Shown: positions 24,425 through 35,722 of the stretch, piece after piece
How the letters are laid out: every line of letters starts with the position of its first letter
How positions within the stretch are numbered: position 1 is the stretch's first letter
Assembly: GCA_947561395.2 (NCBI GenBank)
Contig: OX387183.1
Location: 14,187,402 to 14,251,401 of the forward strand
DNA from: Buxus sempervirens
Taxonomy: Eukaryota; Streptophyta; Magnoliopsida; Buxales; Buxaceae
Direction: 5' to 3'
Length of the DNA stretch: 64,000 nt
Notes under the pieces: model-generated
Seen by the model: only the letters and a program-made list of their open reading frames with translations
Database searches by the model: none
What the model was told of the DNA's origin: nothing
Made by a program: the position numbers and the translations under genes

Positions 24425-24889
24425 TATCAGAGTTTTACAAGGAAGCATGACATAGGACTAGGAAACTCTAAGATGACCTTGGGAAAATGGTGTGCTCGCT
24501 AGGTAGAAATCCAATGAGTAGGAAAAAAATAGGTGGAGAGTATTCATCCTACGGATTTGATTGATTTTATTTACGGTAGTTAATATGGTATGGTTGTATA
24601 TGCGGTATGAGGCATTAAGATAATTACCTATATTGATGGCGAATATTATACTGTAAATCGGTTAGATTAAATTTGTAGTGTTAAATTACAGATAAAAGAA
24701 ATTAAATTTCCACATCGGGACAATAAAAAAAGAAATTAAAAATAAACAGTTAGAGAACAAAAAGATCTGTAATATATATATGTGAAGCCCAAGTACAAGG
24801 GTTGAGGTACAGATGTAGTAGAAATAAAGATAAAAGATAGTAACTCGCCACAACAAGGGTAAAATACAAAGAGTCAAAGAAATAAAAAG
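24425..24889. other. Non-coding 5' leader of L3
   Basis: AT-rich sequence between the primer-binding site and the end of the antisense gene. No reading frame or motif was recognised. Confidence 0.5.
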
Positions 24890-26457
24890 TCAGCCAGACG
24901 GTCCTACATCGTCCCCTCCATCACCAGTTCTCTCTCCTACATCAGCGTCACCATCTCCAGCCCCAGCCACACTAGCTCCATCACCGTCCCCTCTAGCTCC
25001 ACCATCATCATCTCCTCTAGGTCCCCTTTCGCCAGAATCATCATTCGCAGTAGCCTCAAAACTGGACACGTCGTCGTCCAGGAAACACTGCAGGAATCGG
25101 CGGTGGGTGGCATGCATAAACTGTACATGGCCCCGTAGGGTTGATATCGACCATCCCATCGACACCTGCTGCCGTTGAATTTCCTCCTGGGTCTCCTATA
25201 TCGCCGTCTGAGCCCTCGACATCTCGCCCATGTGCCGCACTGTGTGGATCATGTGGAAGCCCATCGCCCTCACTACTTCCTGCAATGTCCTCACCTCACC
25301 TGTCAATGTAGAAACGAGAGCAGAAACACCCGCAATAGTAGATGGAGAAGGATCAGAAGAAGGAGTAGAGGGAGCATCGAAAGAAGTGGGAATAGAAGAA
25401 GATGGGAAGTCAGTAAAAGGGGGGAAATAAGCAGAAAATGGAATACGGGTGGAAGGAGGAAGAGAAGAAGAGGAAGGGGCAGGAGAAGAAGAAGATGGAA
25501 TATCCGTGGAAGGGGGCAGAGAAGAAGAAGATGGAATATCCGTGGAAGGGGGCAGCGAAGAAGAAGATGGAATATCAGATGAAAGGGGAGCAACAACCAG
25601 AGCAGAAATGGAAGTCAAAGGAACAGGGGGGCGAGGCTCAGCAGCAGCAGTATCAGAAGTCCTCCTAGCTCAAGTGATACTCGTGGTGACTCTGCAAATG
25701 GGCTGGCTAGGAGTCAAGGCAGTGAAACTAGGATACTGAGCTGGGGAAGCGGCAATGAGCCTAGATATCAGACAACTGTAGGGTAAGGCAACCGATCGCC
25801 TATGGTCATCATAAACCCCAAGCATAACAGAGATGATCACCGAAGGAAGGTCGATGGAATCGCCCCTCCGTATGGCGTAAAGGAATAGTGAGCGAGAGCT
25901 GGGGAGAGAAGAAAAATGAGAAACAGGCCAAAGGTCAGTAAAGATGATCCTCGTAAGGATGTAGGTGTCAGCAGAGAATCCAGAGGTATGGAGAGGACCC
26001 ACTCCAATGTACTTTGTCGCCTGACCCGTAAGAAATGTGGCAACAGCAGAATAGTTGGGCATAGTCTCACTGGAGTAAGGGTAGACTGGGTGCTCTATCC
26101 TGAGAACACGAAAGCTGGCAGCTATGAAGTTAGGAGAAATCAAAAAACGGGTACCTCTGATATGAACATGGAAGGAGGTACGACCGGGAGAGATGTCATG
26201 GTATTACTGTTAAATTCTCGCACTTGCTCCTCACAAGTGGGAGTAAAGCCATGGAAAACGGGTAGCCACCTGCGGACTCGGAAAATATCCTCTATCGAAG
26301 GGGCAAAGTCCTCAAACCTAAAATCCCTCTCAACTAGAATAGCCTGATACTGCAGATATCTCTCATATATCTCCCTCTCCCTGTCTGAAAGAAACCTATC
26401 ATCTCTAGGCTCAACCCTAGCCCTCTTAGAGGGATTTCCAGAAGAGGTTCTAGTCAT
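24890..26457 (-). pseudogene. Antisense gene-like region in L3 (putative plant transposon protein domain)
   Basis: It runs opposite to the element. It starts at the ATG at 26457 (MTRTSSGNPSKRARVEPRDD), then a segment RYLQYQAILVERDFRFEDFAP, a tryptophan-containing WLPVFHGFTP block, and a later part with WPVSHFSSLPSSRSLFLYAIRRG. This spacing fits the putative plant transposon protein domain found in many transposon-linked plant genes (I believe PF20167; family call from memory). It is followed by a serine/proline-rich linker with a repeated DIPSSSSLPPST unit, a short helical segment, and an acidic glycine/aspartate-rich tail near 24900-25080. About three interruptions are present. Function is unknown. 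Confidence 0.55.
25480..25590 (-). repeat. 36-bp in-frame tandem repeat in the L3 antisense gene
   Basis: About three copies of a 36-bp unit encoding DIPSSSSLPPST. The period is a multiple of three, so the repeat number can vary without changing frame. Confidence 0.8.
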
Positions 26458-28148
26458 CTAAGGGTCGAAACAAAGTGAATTTGGAATAAAGAAACAACAA
26501 GAAAAAGAGAAAGCAGGATTAGTAAATAATAACATCTAATTACCGCAAATAAAGAGAAACTAAAGTGCAAGTTCTGATAAAAGTGGACAACGATTAAAAC
26601 AGAGCGACAATAAAAATTTAAAGCTCAGATCATTGTAGGAAATTGAAGAAGAAAACAATTTGGAGAAAAAAATTTTGGGTGTGCCAATGTCGGTTGAGTG
26701 CCGCTCAATCAGGGGACTCAGCGCACAGTTCACCGCGACCAGAAATTTGGGGGTTCTTGTCGAGTGAGAAAAATGTATAAAACATCGACAAAGTTAATTG
26801 AAATACAAACTAGAAGTATCTAAGAAATAAAGAGAAATGAATAGAAAAAAAAAATTTCGATCTGGCACCAGCACCTGTTTAAGGCCGCATCAATCTTTCG
26901 GGTTAACGAACAAAAGATTTGGGGTTTTCAGGTCAAGAGGGGTTACATGCAGTAATCAACGACTAAACCAAGTCAAAAATCAACAACGAGAGGGGATTAA
27001 GAGATAAATGAACAAATTTCCACCAAACGCCATAAATCTTTGAACGAAAATCAATTTTTTTTTGAAATTTCTACCCTAGCCACAAGAAAATCACCTAATA
27101 ACAAACGTGTTGAATGCGTACCTTGAAGTAGAGGCCAGAGGAGGAGTTGATCAATCGATTGAGGTTGAAAGGAACTAGAACCAAGGGAGAAAAGCTATCA
27201 CCGAGTGAAGAGAAGCTTGGCGGCAGAGAGAGAAAATGGCCGAGCGAGGGTTTGCACCGAGAGAAGAAGGCTAGGTGGAGAGAGCAGATCAAGAGTGTGT
27301 GTTAGTAAAGGGTGTGTTGGGTTGAGGGTTATAAATTTTTGTTTTCTTTTGAGAAACCGACGGGTCGGTTGGGTTGAGTTAGCGCAAGTTGGGTTTGAAA
27401 CCCAAGTTGCTCGGCGAAAACTCCTGAGTTGGGCGCTCAGTCTTCCTAAGCAAAAAAATTTTTTTAACAACAGATTAGGTTTAATTTTACTAATTGAGAA
27501 ATATAATGGATGCATAAATGGGAATACTAATTCAAGAAGTTGAATTCACTTTGCGTTAATTAAACCTTAAAATAACAGAAGGTGTCACAGAAATTTTAAA
27601 TGTTATCCGAAGTTCACTAGTTGGCTTTTGATAAATATTAAAGGTTGCATATGTATGAGTGGAATTGGTGCGATAAATTATGTGATCGTATAATAATACT
27701 TGAGGATGAATGCATAACTAAATTACTATTGCCAGATATTGTTAGATGCCTGTTGAGCCAATTGCATGGGGAACGTATCAAGGTGTGGTAAAGCAGGGTA
27801 CCATGTGGAACTACACTGAGTGCGAAACCTGTGCTAATTGGGATATGTACTAGTATGATTAGGATGTGTATAAATATGTATGGTGGATATGTTTTGTTAT
27901 ATATTTAAGTTAAAAGCTAGTAGAAATTTTCTAGATATGTATGGTGCAATTTTCTGCTCAAACTTGCGTATAAGCGGACGCATTTATATGTACAGATAGA
28001 AGATAGAAGACTTGCAAATTTCATCTACAGTATTTTTAAGTTAAGAAATATTTTGAGAATAGGTTTTGAAACCAAATATGAAATTCAAATTTGACTTTGA
28101 AGGTTAGCATGGAAGTAGTGTGTTAAATTTCGATGACGAAATTTTTGT
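26458..28148. other. Non-coding 3' region of L3 with GC-rich islands
   Basis: Between the antisense gene start and the 3' LTR. AT-rich, apart from two GC-rich islands (26690-26770 and 27360-27440) whose GCGC/GAGTTGG words echo the LTR cluster at 22857-23045. The region just upstream of 26457 could hold the promoter of the antisense gene, but no clear box was found. Confidence 0.45.
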
Positions 28149-28160
28149 ACGGGGAAAGAA
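28149..28160 (+). other. Polypurine tract of L3
   Basis: ACGGGGAAAGAA directly before the 3' LTR start. Confidence 0.8.
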
Positions 28161-30402
28161 TGTAAAACCCCAGTTTTTTTTAGTAGGAATTTAATTAAAG
28201 GATTAATTATTAGATTTAATGAAATAAATTTTGTGGAGATTTCGGCCACTAGGTGGCAAAGAAATAAGTAGAATTTTATTAAGTAAGTGAGTACAAAAAT
28301 TTAAAATTTTGTAGTGATTAGAAATTTAGTAAACAAATATTTTATGTTATCCTCAACATTAGCGAGAGGTAAATATGAGATTTCGATGGTTAAGTTAAGG
28401 TGAGTAATAAATCTATTAGGATAAGGGAAGAGGGTTTCGAGACCTATAAATAGATCATTAGGTTAAAATTTCGGGTTGAGGGAAAAAGAAACCAGAGGCC
28501 CTGTATTTAGATTTGCCGTTGCCTGGTACCTGAGGGCGTCGGCCGATAAGCTTTCATCTCCGGAGGAGTCTATCAAAAGGGTTGGAAGCTAGAAGAAAAT
28601 CCTCTATTTGGTGAGTAGCATTGTTTTTAACCTGTGTTTTGTGGTTTTGATTCTGGATTAGCCGAACTGCATGTTTTGGAAAGATGTTATTTTCAAAAGG
28701 AGGATTTTGATGAGTTTTAGAGTCTTGAAATAAAGTTTGTTTGGATTAAATTCGAACCATGTTTAAACGTGTTCTGGGGATGGTAGAAACATAGAAAAGT
28801 TGTTACAAAAGGGAAAAACTTGGTCAGTCATAGAGTTTTGGAAGTTATAGAGAGTCGCGAATCTTAGGGTGTATTCGCTGAGTTGGCGCCTACCTAGCAC
28901 CGAGTGTTTTGAGTCAGCGTGAGATAGATTTTAGTTCTCACCGATCTTGCGCCAAGTATTTTAAGTAAGCGCGAGTGATTTTTGGGATACCGCCGAGTTG
29001 GGGCCGACCTCGCGCCGAGCGCCAGAGGTCAGCGCACCCAATAAAATTCTAGACTGAGTGTGACTTACCCATCTAAACCAAATTTTGAGACTTTGAGGCT
29101 TCAACCTCTTTGCCAAACACTAGATTAGGATAATAGGATTGTTTATTTACTTAAAAACATTTAGAGGTCCTTGAACCAAAGTTGGGTAGGATTGTTGAGT
29201 CCCAGAAAGTGGGGTTCACATGAGCGTAGAGAGTTAAATTTCTATTTTGACGTCATGAATTCGTAAATTTTATTATGTCCATACTTTATAACTGTTTTCA
29301 ATTTATGGATTATTTGACTTGAGTTATATGGGTTTTCCTTTGTACCGAACCGAATTTGTAAAAATTGTTTTTAGTGAGTAAAGGAATTGTATTGCTGGTG
29401 GAAATTGTTTGTTTGGGTTCTAAACATCTCTTGGTGTTCCATGGGGTCTGTTCTGGTCCGGAGTGACTTGTGTTGAGCTTGTGTTGAGCTGTATTGTGTT
29501 ATATATGATGATGGAAATGCTTGGTGTAATTTGATGTCCGTGTTGAGTTTTATGCAATGGTTTTCTGTTTTGGTTTAGCTAGTCCGGGATCCAGAGTTTA
29601 AGCTTAGTAATGCGATGTATTTGTTTTATTGGTGTAATGGCATGGCCATAGAGTGTTGCCACGACTGGTGTAGAGCTGCCAGAAACCCTGAGTAGGCCTG
29701 GTTGTCAATGCCGGAACCCTGAGTAGGCGGTCATTTCAGAGTATCCGAAACCCTAAGTAGGCCAGAACTGTGTACATGGAGGTGTGGATGTCGCTCTGGT
29801 GTGTTGATAAACCAATCTAAACAACTACACAACATTGACCAAATGTTGGGTTTTGATTTATTTGGCACGAGATATCTTATTGGTTTAATTTGTTGACAGT
29901 GTGAGTTTTGAAAATTCGACTTCCTCAAGACGTGGTTTTTTTATGACTTTGGATTTCGTGGTTATTCGGATTAGTTGACAACCGTACTCAGATCGAATTA
30001 CATATTTGTTTTCATTAGCTATATCATTTTGTTTGATGAATTACTGTGAGTTTAGTCGGATTAATTGTGTTATTGCTATTGTTACTTGTGTATTATTCGA
30101 TCCATATTTTACAACTAGGAAAAATGTATTTGTGCACGCATGTGCTGCTTGCTGAGATATTCGTATCTCATTCTATTTGTTTTTTGTTTTGTTTTTACAT
30201 ACTCCTGGAGAGCTCGATGTTTGCGGGTAGTTACTTGGTCATGTGAGTTTATTTCAATTTGGGATTATTTTAGCGCACTTTGTCTATAGTTATTGTTATA
30301 TTCATGTTTTTCCTTCACTCTGACATTGCGGTCCTGTGTTATATGCTAACCTCTGGAGACGTGTTACGGTTTAACTACGTAACTCGGATTCGGGGCGTTA
30401 CA
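28161..30402 (+). repeat. 3' LTR of L3
   Basis: TGTAAAACCCCAG to CGGGGCGTTACA, 2242 bp, nearly co-linear with 22167-24409 and followed by the TCAGG duplication. Confidence 0.92.
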
Positions 30403-30509
30403 TCAGGTTTTTAGCAATGTTATTGCATAAATGAATTTTTTGAGCCTTTAAATCTTGATAAATACCTTAGTATTAACATGTTGAATCTTTTTACCGGACC
30501 TGAAAAACC

Positions 30510-30720
30510 AGAATTTAGCCTTGAACTGAAAAGTTGACTTTTTATTCACTTAGAATTTGGGTCTGGAACTATTTTTAATGGATTCAAATATGGGGGGGGG
30601 GGGTGTTTGCTTATTTACATGTAATATCTTAAGTAAATGGAGATTAAAAAATACGAGGACATTTACTTAAATGATATTACATGTAAATAGGTGTTGCCTG
30701 TGCAGGTATGGGTCAATGCC
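30510..30720. repeat. Module of LTR D with long hairpin
   Basis: It shares about 200 bp with S2 (14040-14240). It contains a strong inverted repeat: arms at about 30613-30641 and 30658-30687, around TTTACATGTAATAT and its complement. It directly precedes the palindrome array at 30754. Confidence 0.7.
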
Positions 30721-30753
30721 ATGCAAAAGCTGTGCAGAGAAGCATTTTTGTTT

Positions 30754-30891
30754 GTAGCCACAATTATATTTCGGATACAAGTCTTTTTCTTTGTATTCAA
30801 AATATTATTTCGAATACAAAGATTTTTGTTTGTATCCGACCTGAGTTGTCGGATACATGGTGCTGTATGTGTATCCGACCTGTGTTGTTGG
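30754..30891 (+). repeat. Palindrome array of LTR D (39-bp period), cut by K4
   Basis: Units start at 30754, 30793, 30832 and 30871, exactly 39 bp apart. The unit at 30832-30856 has perfect arms GTATCCGAC and GTCGGATAC with centre CTGAGTT. The fourth unit is split by the K4 insertion at 30892. Confidence 0.88.
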
Positions 30892-32559
30892 TGTAAAACC
30901 ATGAATTTTTAAGAAATTTTAATTAAGGATTTAATGAGGTTACTTAAATCCAATTTTAATGAAAAGGCTTAATTGGGTGGGTTTTGCTTTAAATGAATAG
31001 GTTAAATTGATTGGGCTAGGTTTTGTTGGATTGGTTCATTCAAGTGAACCGGTATAAGTGTTAGAATTCGATTTAGTTGGCTTAGGTGTAATGGGTTTAA
31101 ATTAAATTACTTTATTGAAGGAAAAGAATTATTTAATTTTGTTGGGTTTGATTTAAAGGTTTGATGGGTTAATCAATTAATTTGCTTGGGTTCGGTTCAT
31201 TTAACAATATTATATAAAGTGAAATGGGTTTAAGCTGGGTTTAATTTGGTTTGGTTTAAGTGGTTGTAGTTGGGTTTAAGTGGGTTTGGTTTATTGGATT
31301 AAGTGGATCGGTTTAGTTGATTTAGTGGGTTTAGGTGTAATCAATTAAATTGAAGAATTTTCTTACTTGGGTTTGGTTTAATTAGGTTTAGTTGGGTTTG
31401 ATTGGGGGTTTAATGGGTTATGTCTTATGGTTAATTAATTTAGGTTTGCTTGGTTTAGGTCGGTTCATTTTCAGTGAACCGGTTCAATGGGTTTATTGGG
31501 TATTATAAGTATTAGAACCGAGGGTTCTTATTCTCGTTTCTCTCCTTCATGAGGGTTAGAAGAAAGCCGCAAGAAGAGGAAAAAGGGAAGCAAGGAGAAG
31601 AAGAAGAGGAAGGAAGGAGGAGAGAAGGAGAGGAGGAGAAAGGAAGAGGAAGAAGAAGGGAGGAGGGCTGATTAAACTAAATTGGTAAGTAGCAGTTTAG
31701 ACAAAATGAATTTCTATATTTTGATTTCAGTTTAATTATACCTCTGTTTGTGATTGTTTGGTTTGGTTGTGGTGATTTGATGAGTTGTGATGCTTTGCTT
31801 TTGGTTGCTGAGGGGAGTATGAAATAAGAATGGCATAAAGGAAGGGAAAAACGTGAATGGAAAGATAAGGAGGGGTGTTGCTGTTGAGCTCTCTCTCATG
31901 GAAAAGAGAGACCATTAACATGAATTAGAGAACTAATTATAGCAGAGAAGAGAAGGAGAGAAATAGTAGGAGAGAAATGAGAGAAAGAGAGAGAAAGAAA
32001 GCAATGGAGAAGTGAGAGAGAGAGAGGAGTAAGAGGTTACGAAAGAGAGAGAATATGCAAGGTTGGCCGTTGAAGAAGGGTTTAAGCAAAATATTTAAAG
32101 TTTAGCTCAAAATGATATTAAAATTATAAATAAGTTTACATTAGAATAAAATTTTTATGTTCAGTCAATAAGGTAATGGAATTTAGCTTTTAGTGGTTAA
32201 AATACATTATAATCAAAGGTGAGTTCATATTTTGGTAAAAAGGAACTTGAACTATTAAATGGTTGATATTTAATAAATAATTAATGTTTAGTCACAAATT
32301 GAGTTAGAAATTAATAATTAGGGAAAGCCCTAAATTATACCATGAATTATACATTTTCTATATAAAAGAGATCTTTAGTGAATAATTAGATGTAATAACA
32401 CTTACATTAAGATGTTTGGAAGTGGTTTCTCATGTGTTTGGATAAGTCAAAGTTGTTTCATTGTTAAATTGTGTAACATAAGGCATACTTAAGTAAATTG
32501 GTATATAAAAGGCAGTTGGCCTGTGGTATTTACAAAACAATGATATATTATATCTGTGG

Positions 32560-32642
32560 GTAGTGGACTGCCGTTCACCCTAGCTATTGAGAGCCGGGGG
32601 TAGTGAACCTGCATTCACCAAAGACATGAATTTTGGAGGTAG
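32560..32642 (+). repeat. Hairpin array in K4 LTR (39-41-bp spacing), split by T2
   Basis: Units starting GTAGTG at 32560, 32600 and 32639 pair with a GTTCACC or TTCACC word. The third unit is cut by T2 and continues at 51240; further units start at 51277 and about 51379. Spacing is 40, 39 and (across the insertion) 41 bp. Confidence 0.7.
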
Positions 32643-33742
32643 TGTGAAACATGGGAAAAATCATCGGGATGATTTACCCTCCGTCAACACACGGGCTCAA
32701 CGTGAAAAGTGGGAGAGTCGCCACCATTCAGATTTTTGGGGTGTGAATGGACACCAAAAGATTCAAAAACAAGCAAAAAGAGCTAAAAGGCAAATACTAG
32801 AGTAAAAATAACTCTACTTGAAAATCAAATCCAGAGATGGGTAAGGGGATTAGATTATGAACGGAGGAAGGTGTTAGGCACCCCCATTCACCCACACAAG
32901 GTGGTTGCCAAGTGTTGTTCATGCTAAAAAATAAGAAAGCTTGCTAAAAGTCAACAAAATCCTTGAAAAAGGACAAATGTATGATTTCTTCACATGAAAA
33001 TCCAAATGAATTCCAGATCCCCTTTTATGTTAATATCACTTCTGGAATATCACAAAAGATGGAAATCAAAGTAAAAGTTGCACAAAACCAAGTTGAGTCA
33101 AATCCGGAAGATTCAGTAAAAGTAAGAACCATTTGTCTTGAAATCATTCAAATCCAATTTTAAATTGAATCAAACCAAATTCATTTGAAAGATTATGATA
33201 GATAGAAGACTCATGCCCAAAACCGCAAAAAGTGAGCAAAAATGCCCAAAACCGAGAGGTTGAGCCTAGAGGCCTTCAATACTCAACAAAACTTGCTTGA
33301 AATCACATTGAAAACCAACCCAGAAATATTCCAGAATTATTTAAGGCTATTTATTCCAGATTTATCACAATGAATGCAATGAATCCGAAATATGAGCCAA
33401 ATCCGACAAAAAAGGTTCTATGTGTGTATGTGTATTAAAATCCATTGAAGAACAATATAACAACATATAACATGCATTTAGATCAATCCAATGGGGTTCT
33501 AAAACAACCTAGGGTTCCGTTCCATTATCGTTTCCCTTAATTCTCTCTCCCCGTTAAACACGGTTCTTCAAGATAATCTTGGGGTACTTTGAATATGGAA
33601 CGGTTTTCATAGAATCACAATGCTTATTTCAACATGTAGCATGCATTTAACTCAATCAAAAAGCTTCTAGAACAACCTAGGGTTCCGTTCCATTATCGTT
33701 TCCCTTAGTTCTCTCTCCCCATTAAACACGGTTCTTCAAGAT

Positions 33743-34900
33743 TGAAAGAGTAGGAGACTACTCTACAGTTCCTCGATCTACAACAATTATGATCTTAACA
33801 ATACGGAAACATACACACAGAATTTATACGAGGAAACCTGAATCCAGATCCAGGAAAAACCTCGAGTCTATATGAGGCGACTAACCCTTAGAATCTCCAC
33901 TATTAAATGAAAAGCAATTACAAAGGAAAACACACTTAACCTTTACAATTGAACTCACTTAATAGCAATCCACAGCTCGAATCCACGAACTGTAACACAA
34001 CTTGAATCCACAAGCTGCAATTCACGATCAATCCAGATCCACAGCTCGAATCCACGAACTGTAACACAACTTGAATCCACAAGTTGCAATTCACGATCAA
34101 TCCAGATCGTAACAATCACCTCAGAGCCCACTGAGATGATCCAATGCAATAGGAATCCACCTATGCATCCATCAAGCTCGATCACCAATCCAGGAGATCA
34201 TACAATCATGTGAAGTTCCGAAATGAAGAAGAATCCTCAAACTTCAATTCCAGGTGATCTCTCTCAGATCTCCCCCTCACTCGATCACCAACTCTCTAAA
34301 GATGAATTGATTGAATCTCGAACACCTCAAGATCCAAATCGAATTGATCAAAAGAATAAAGTCGTTTCTAAAAAAATACATCTCATCTATTTAAAGAAGA
34401 AAAACTCAGATCGCATCGAGCGCTGGTGGCGTCGCCTTGCGATCAGGGTAGACGGCTGGAAGCAAACTCAAGTCCTGCTTAAATCAAAATTGACCCAGTT
34501 AAGGGCGCGCTGCCAGCGCGTTGCTAGCGGGAGGGAACGCGGCATGTGCACAACTGATTTTTAGATTCTTCAATCTTGCTTTGCGCTACCAGCGGCGTGT
34601 CGGCGTCGTCTTACGACGCAGGTGTGCGTTCTTTACTTTCAAAGCGCTATTTCACTTATGCGCTACCAGCGGAGTGGTAGCGGCGTTGTTCCTTGCAAGT
34701 GCCTTTACAAAATGTTCTTTATTTAGAAAACCTTACATTTCCTTGAGCTACCAGTGAAGTGGTAGCTGTGTGGCAGCATCACCTTCCTCTTTATTAAATT
34801 CACAGAACATACATTTTGATTCTGCACATCTTGAAGATTATTAGAAGATATAATTTGTCAAACATTTGCCATATAAGGAGTGTGAGTTTTCACATTTACA
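33743..34900 (-). mobile_element. Copia-like solo LTR inside the T2 3' LTR
   Basis: 1158 bp with TG...CA ends (TGTAAATGTG at 34900, CTCTTTCA at 33743 on the minus strand) and duplication AAGAT (33738-33742 and 34901-34905). The 5' LTR of T2 has the empty site. The minus-strand U5 with an AGGTTTTTCC word and CGTATAAATTCTG is typical of Ty1/copia LTRs. A 69-bp direct duplication lies at about 33962-34109. No coding sequence is supported. Confidence 0.85.
34420..34765 (-). repeat. Palindrome array in the copia-like solo LTR (about 77-bp spacing)
   Basis: Five GC-rich units start near 34420, 34507, 34583, 34660 and 34745. The best (34660-34683) pairs GCTACC with GGTAGC. On the minus strand it lies in U3, upstream of a TTTAAATAG box near 34390. 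Confidence 0.7.
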
Positions 34901-35464
34901 AAGATAATCTTGGGGTACTTTGAATATGAAACGGTTTTCATAGATTCAAAAGGCTTATTCAAATAGGTTCTAATACTAGGGTCAATCCCCAGTCTCGTTT
35001 CCCCTAGATCTCGCCTTCACGTTTTACGGCTAGGGGGAGTCTCGAGGTACTTTGAGTAGGAGAAGGGTTTTCATACACATAGAAGAGGCCTTATTCTACA
35101 GAAAGGTAAAAGAAGAGATCTAGATCTAGAATGTAAAAACAGAAAATTAAAGAGAGGTTTGAGGCTTACCTGGGCTTCTGGAAGCAAGACTGCAGCGGTT
35201 TCCCTCTTCACTCGGAGCTCTTTGATCTCCAACTTCTTGGCAAAAGTTCTTGGCAAGAGTTAATGGCCATTTGCTTAAGGAGGAGCCTCCTATTTATAGG
35301 CAAAGGCTAGGGTTAGGGTTGGTGAGATGGTAGACACAACATAAGATCTATAGCCCACCAACCTTAACCCTAAGGCTATTTCCGCGATTTCCACTTATTT
35401 AATGAGTGATATGATGGTAAAAGGTGAAAACTCTCGGAAAACCCTAATTTTGAGCAAAAAGCAT

Positions 35465-35606
35465 GTATCTGACATGTCAGGTCGGATACATGAGGACCTT
35501 AATGTATCCGGCATATGATGTCGGATACACTAAAAGCTGCTTGTATCCGACAACTTATGTCGAATAGGAAGAAGAGTGCTTGTATCCGACCTGAGTTGTC
35601 GGATAC
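35465..35606 (-). repeat. Palindrome array of T2 3' LTR (39-bp period)
   Basis: Four 25-bp quasi-palindromes start at 35465, 35504, 35543 and 35582, each exactly 39 bp apart, with centres ATGTCAG, ATATGAT, AACTTAT and CTGAGTT. It lies in U3, 170-310 bp upstream of the TATA box. Confidence 0.92.
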
Positions 35607-35708
35607 AAGGAAAAAGCTTGTTTTCTCAAATTCTGTGCTGGCTTCAAAGGAGATAATGATTTTTGCTAATTATTCTTCATTTTTACTGTGCAATTTGGGG
35701 TGTCTACA

Positions 35709-35722
35709 ACTGCCCCTCTTTG
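35709..35722 (-). other. Polypurine tract of T2
   Basis: GCAAAGAGGGGCAGT on the minus strand immediately before the 3' LTR start. Confidence 0.75.

Larger units (their letters stand above)
22167..30402 (+). mobile_element. L3: non-autonomous LTR retrotransposon (LARD-like)
   Basis: Complete boundaries: duplication TCAGG at 22162-22166 and 30403-30407, LTRs of 2243 and 2242 bp, a methionine-tRNA-type primer-binding site, and a purine tract before the 3' LTR. The 3.75-kb internal region has no gag or pol on the sense strand and instead holds an antisense gene-like region. This fits a large retrotransposon derivative mobilised in trans. By eye the LTRs differ by about 4 percent over the first 320 bases, suggesting an age on the order of one to two million years at usual plant rates. 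The LTR ends (TGTAAAAC...GGGGCGTTACA) and primer-binding site suggest a Tekay/Del-type helper. Confidence 0.85.
21915..30891 (+). mobile_element. LTR D: Ty3/gypsy-type LTR, split by L3 and K4
   Basis: It begins TGTAGACACCCC at 21915, preceded by AGATG. Its own sequence is 21915-22166 and 30408-30891 (about 735 bp); L3 interrupts it, and K4 cuts it at 30892. The start resembles the T2 LTR start (TGTAGACACCCTAAATTGC), and it shares the 39-bp palindrome array with T2, so it is probably a relative. Only U3 is visible and no protein evidence exists. A run of 12 G lies at 30592-30603. Confidence 0.65.
32643..35708 (-). repeat. 3' LTR of T2 (contains a nested solo LTR)
   Basis: TGTAGACACC at 35708 to CATGTTTCACA at 32643 on the minus strand. 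TATAAATAGG at 35292-35298 marks its promoter. It is 3066 bp with the 1158-bp nested insert plus a 5-bp duplication. Confidence 0.92.

Noticed and set aside
25175-25668. Plus-strand arginine/lysine/glutamate-rich frames
   Set aside because: Complement of the serine/proline repeat in the antisense gene of L3; composition artefact.
30960-31500. GGGTTTA-like words resembling plant telomere repeat
   Set aside because: Words are irregular and mixed with GGTTTGG and ATTAA; no tandem array of the seven-base telomere unit. Treated as G/T-rich U3.
35465-35606. Regularly spaced short palindromic repeats that look superficially like a CRISPR array
   Set aside because: The spacing is regular, but the units are diverged, the spacers are only 14 bp, the host is a plant, and the arrays are copied in both LTRs of a retrotransposon.
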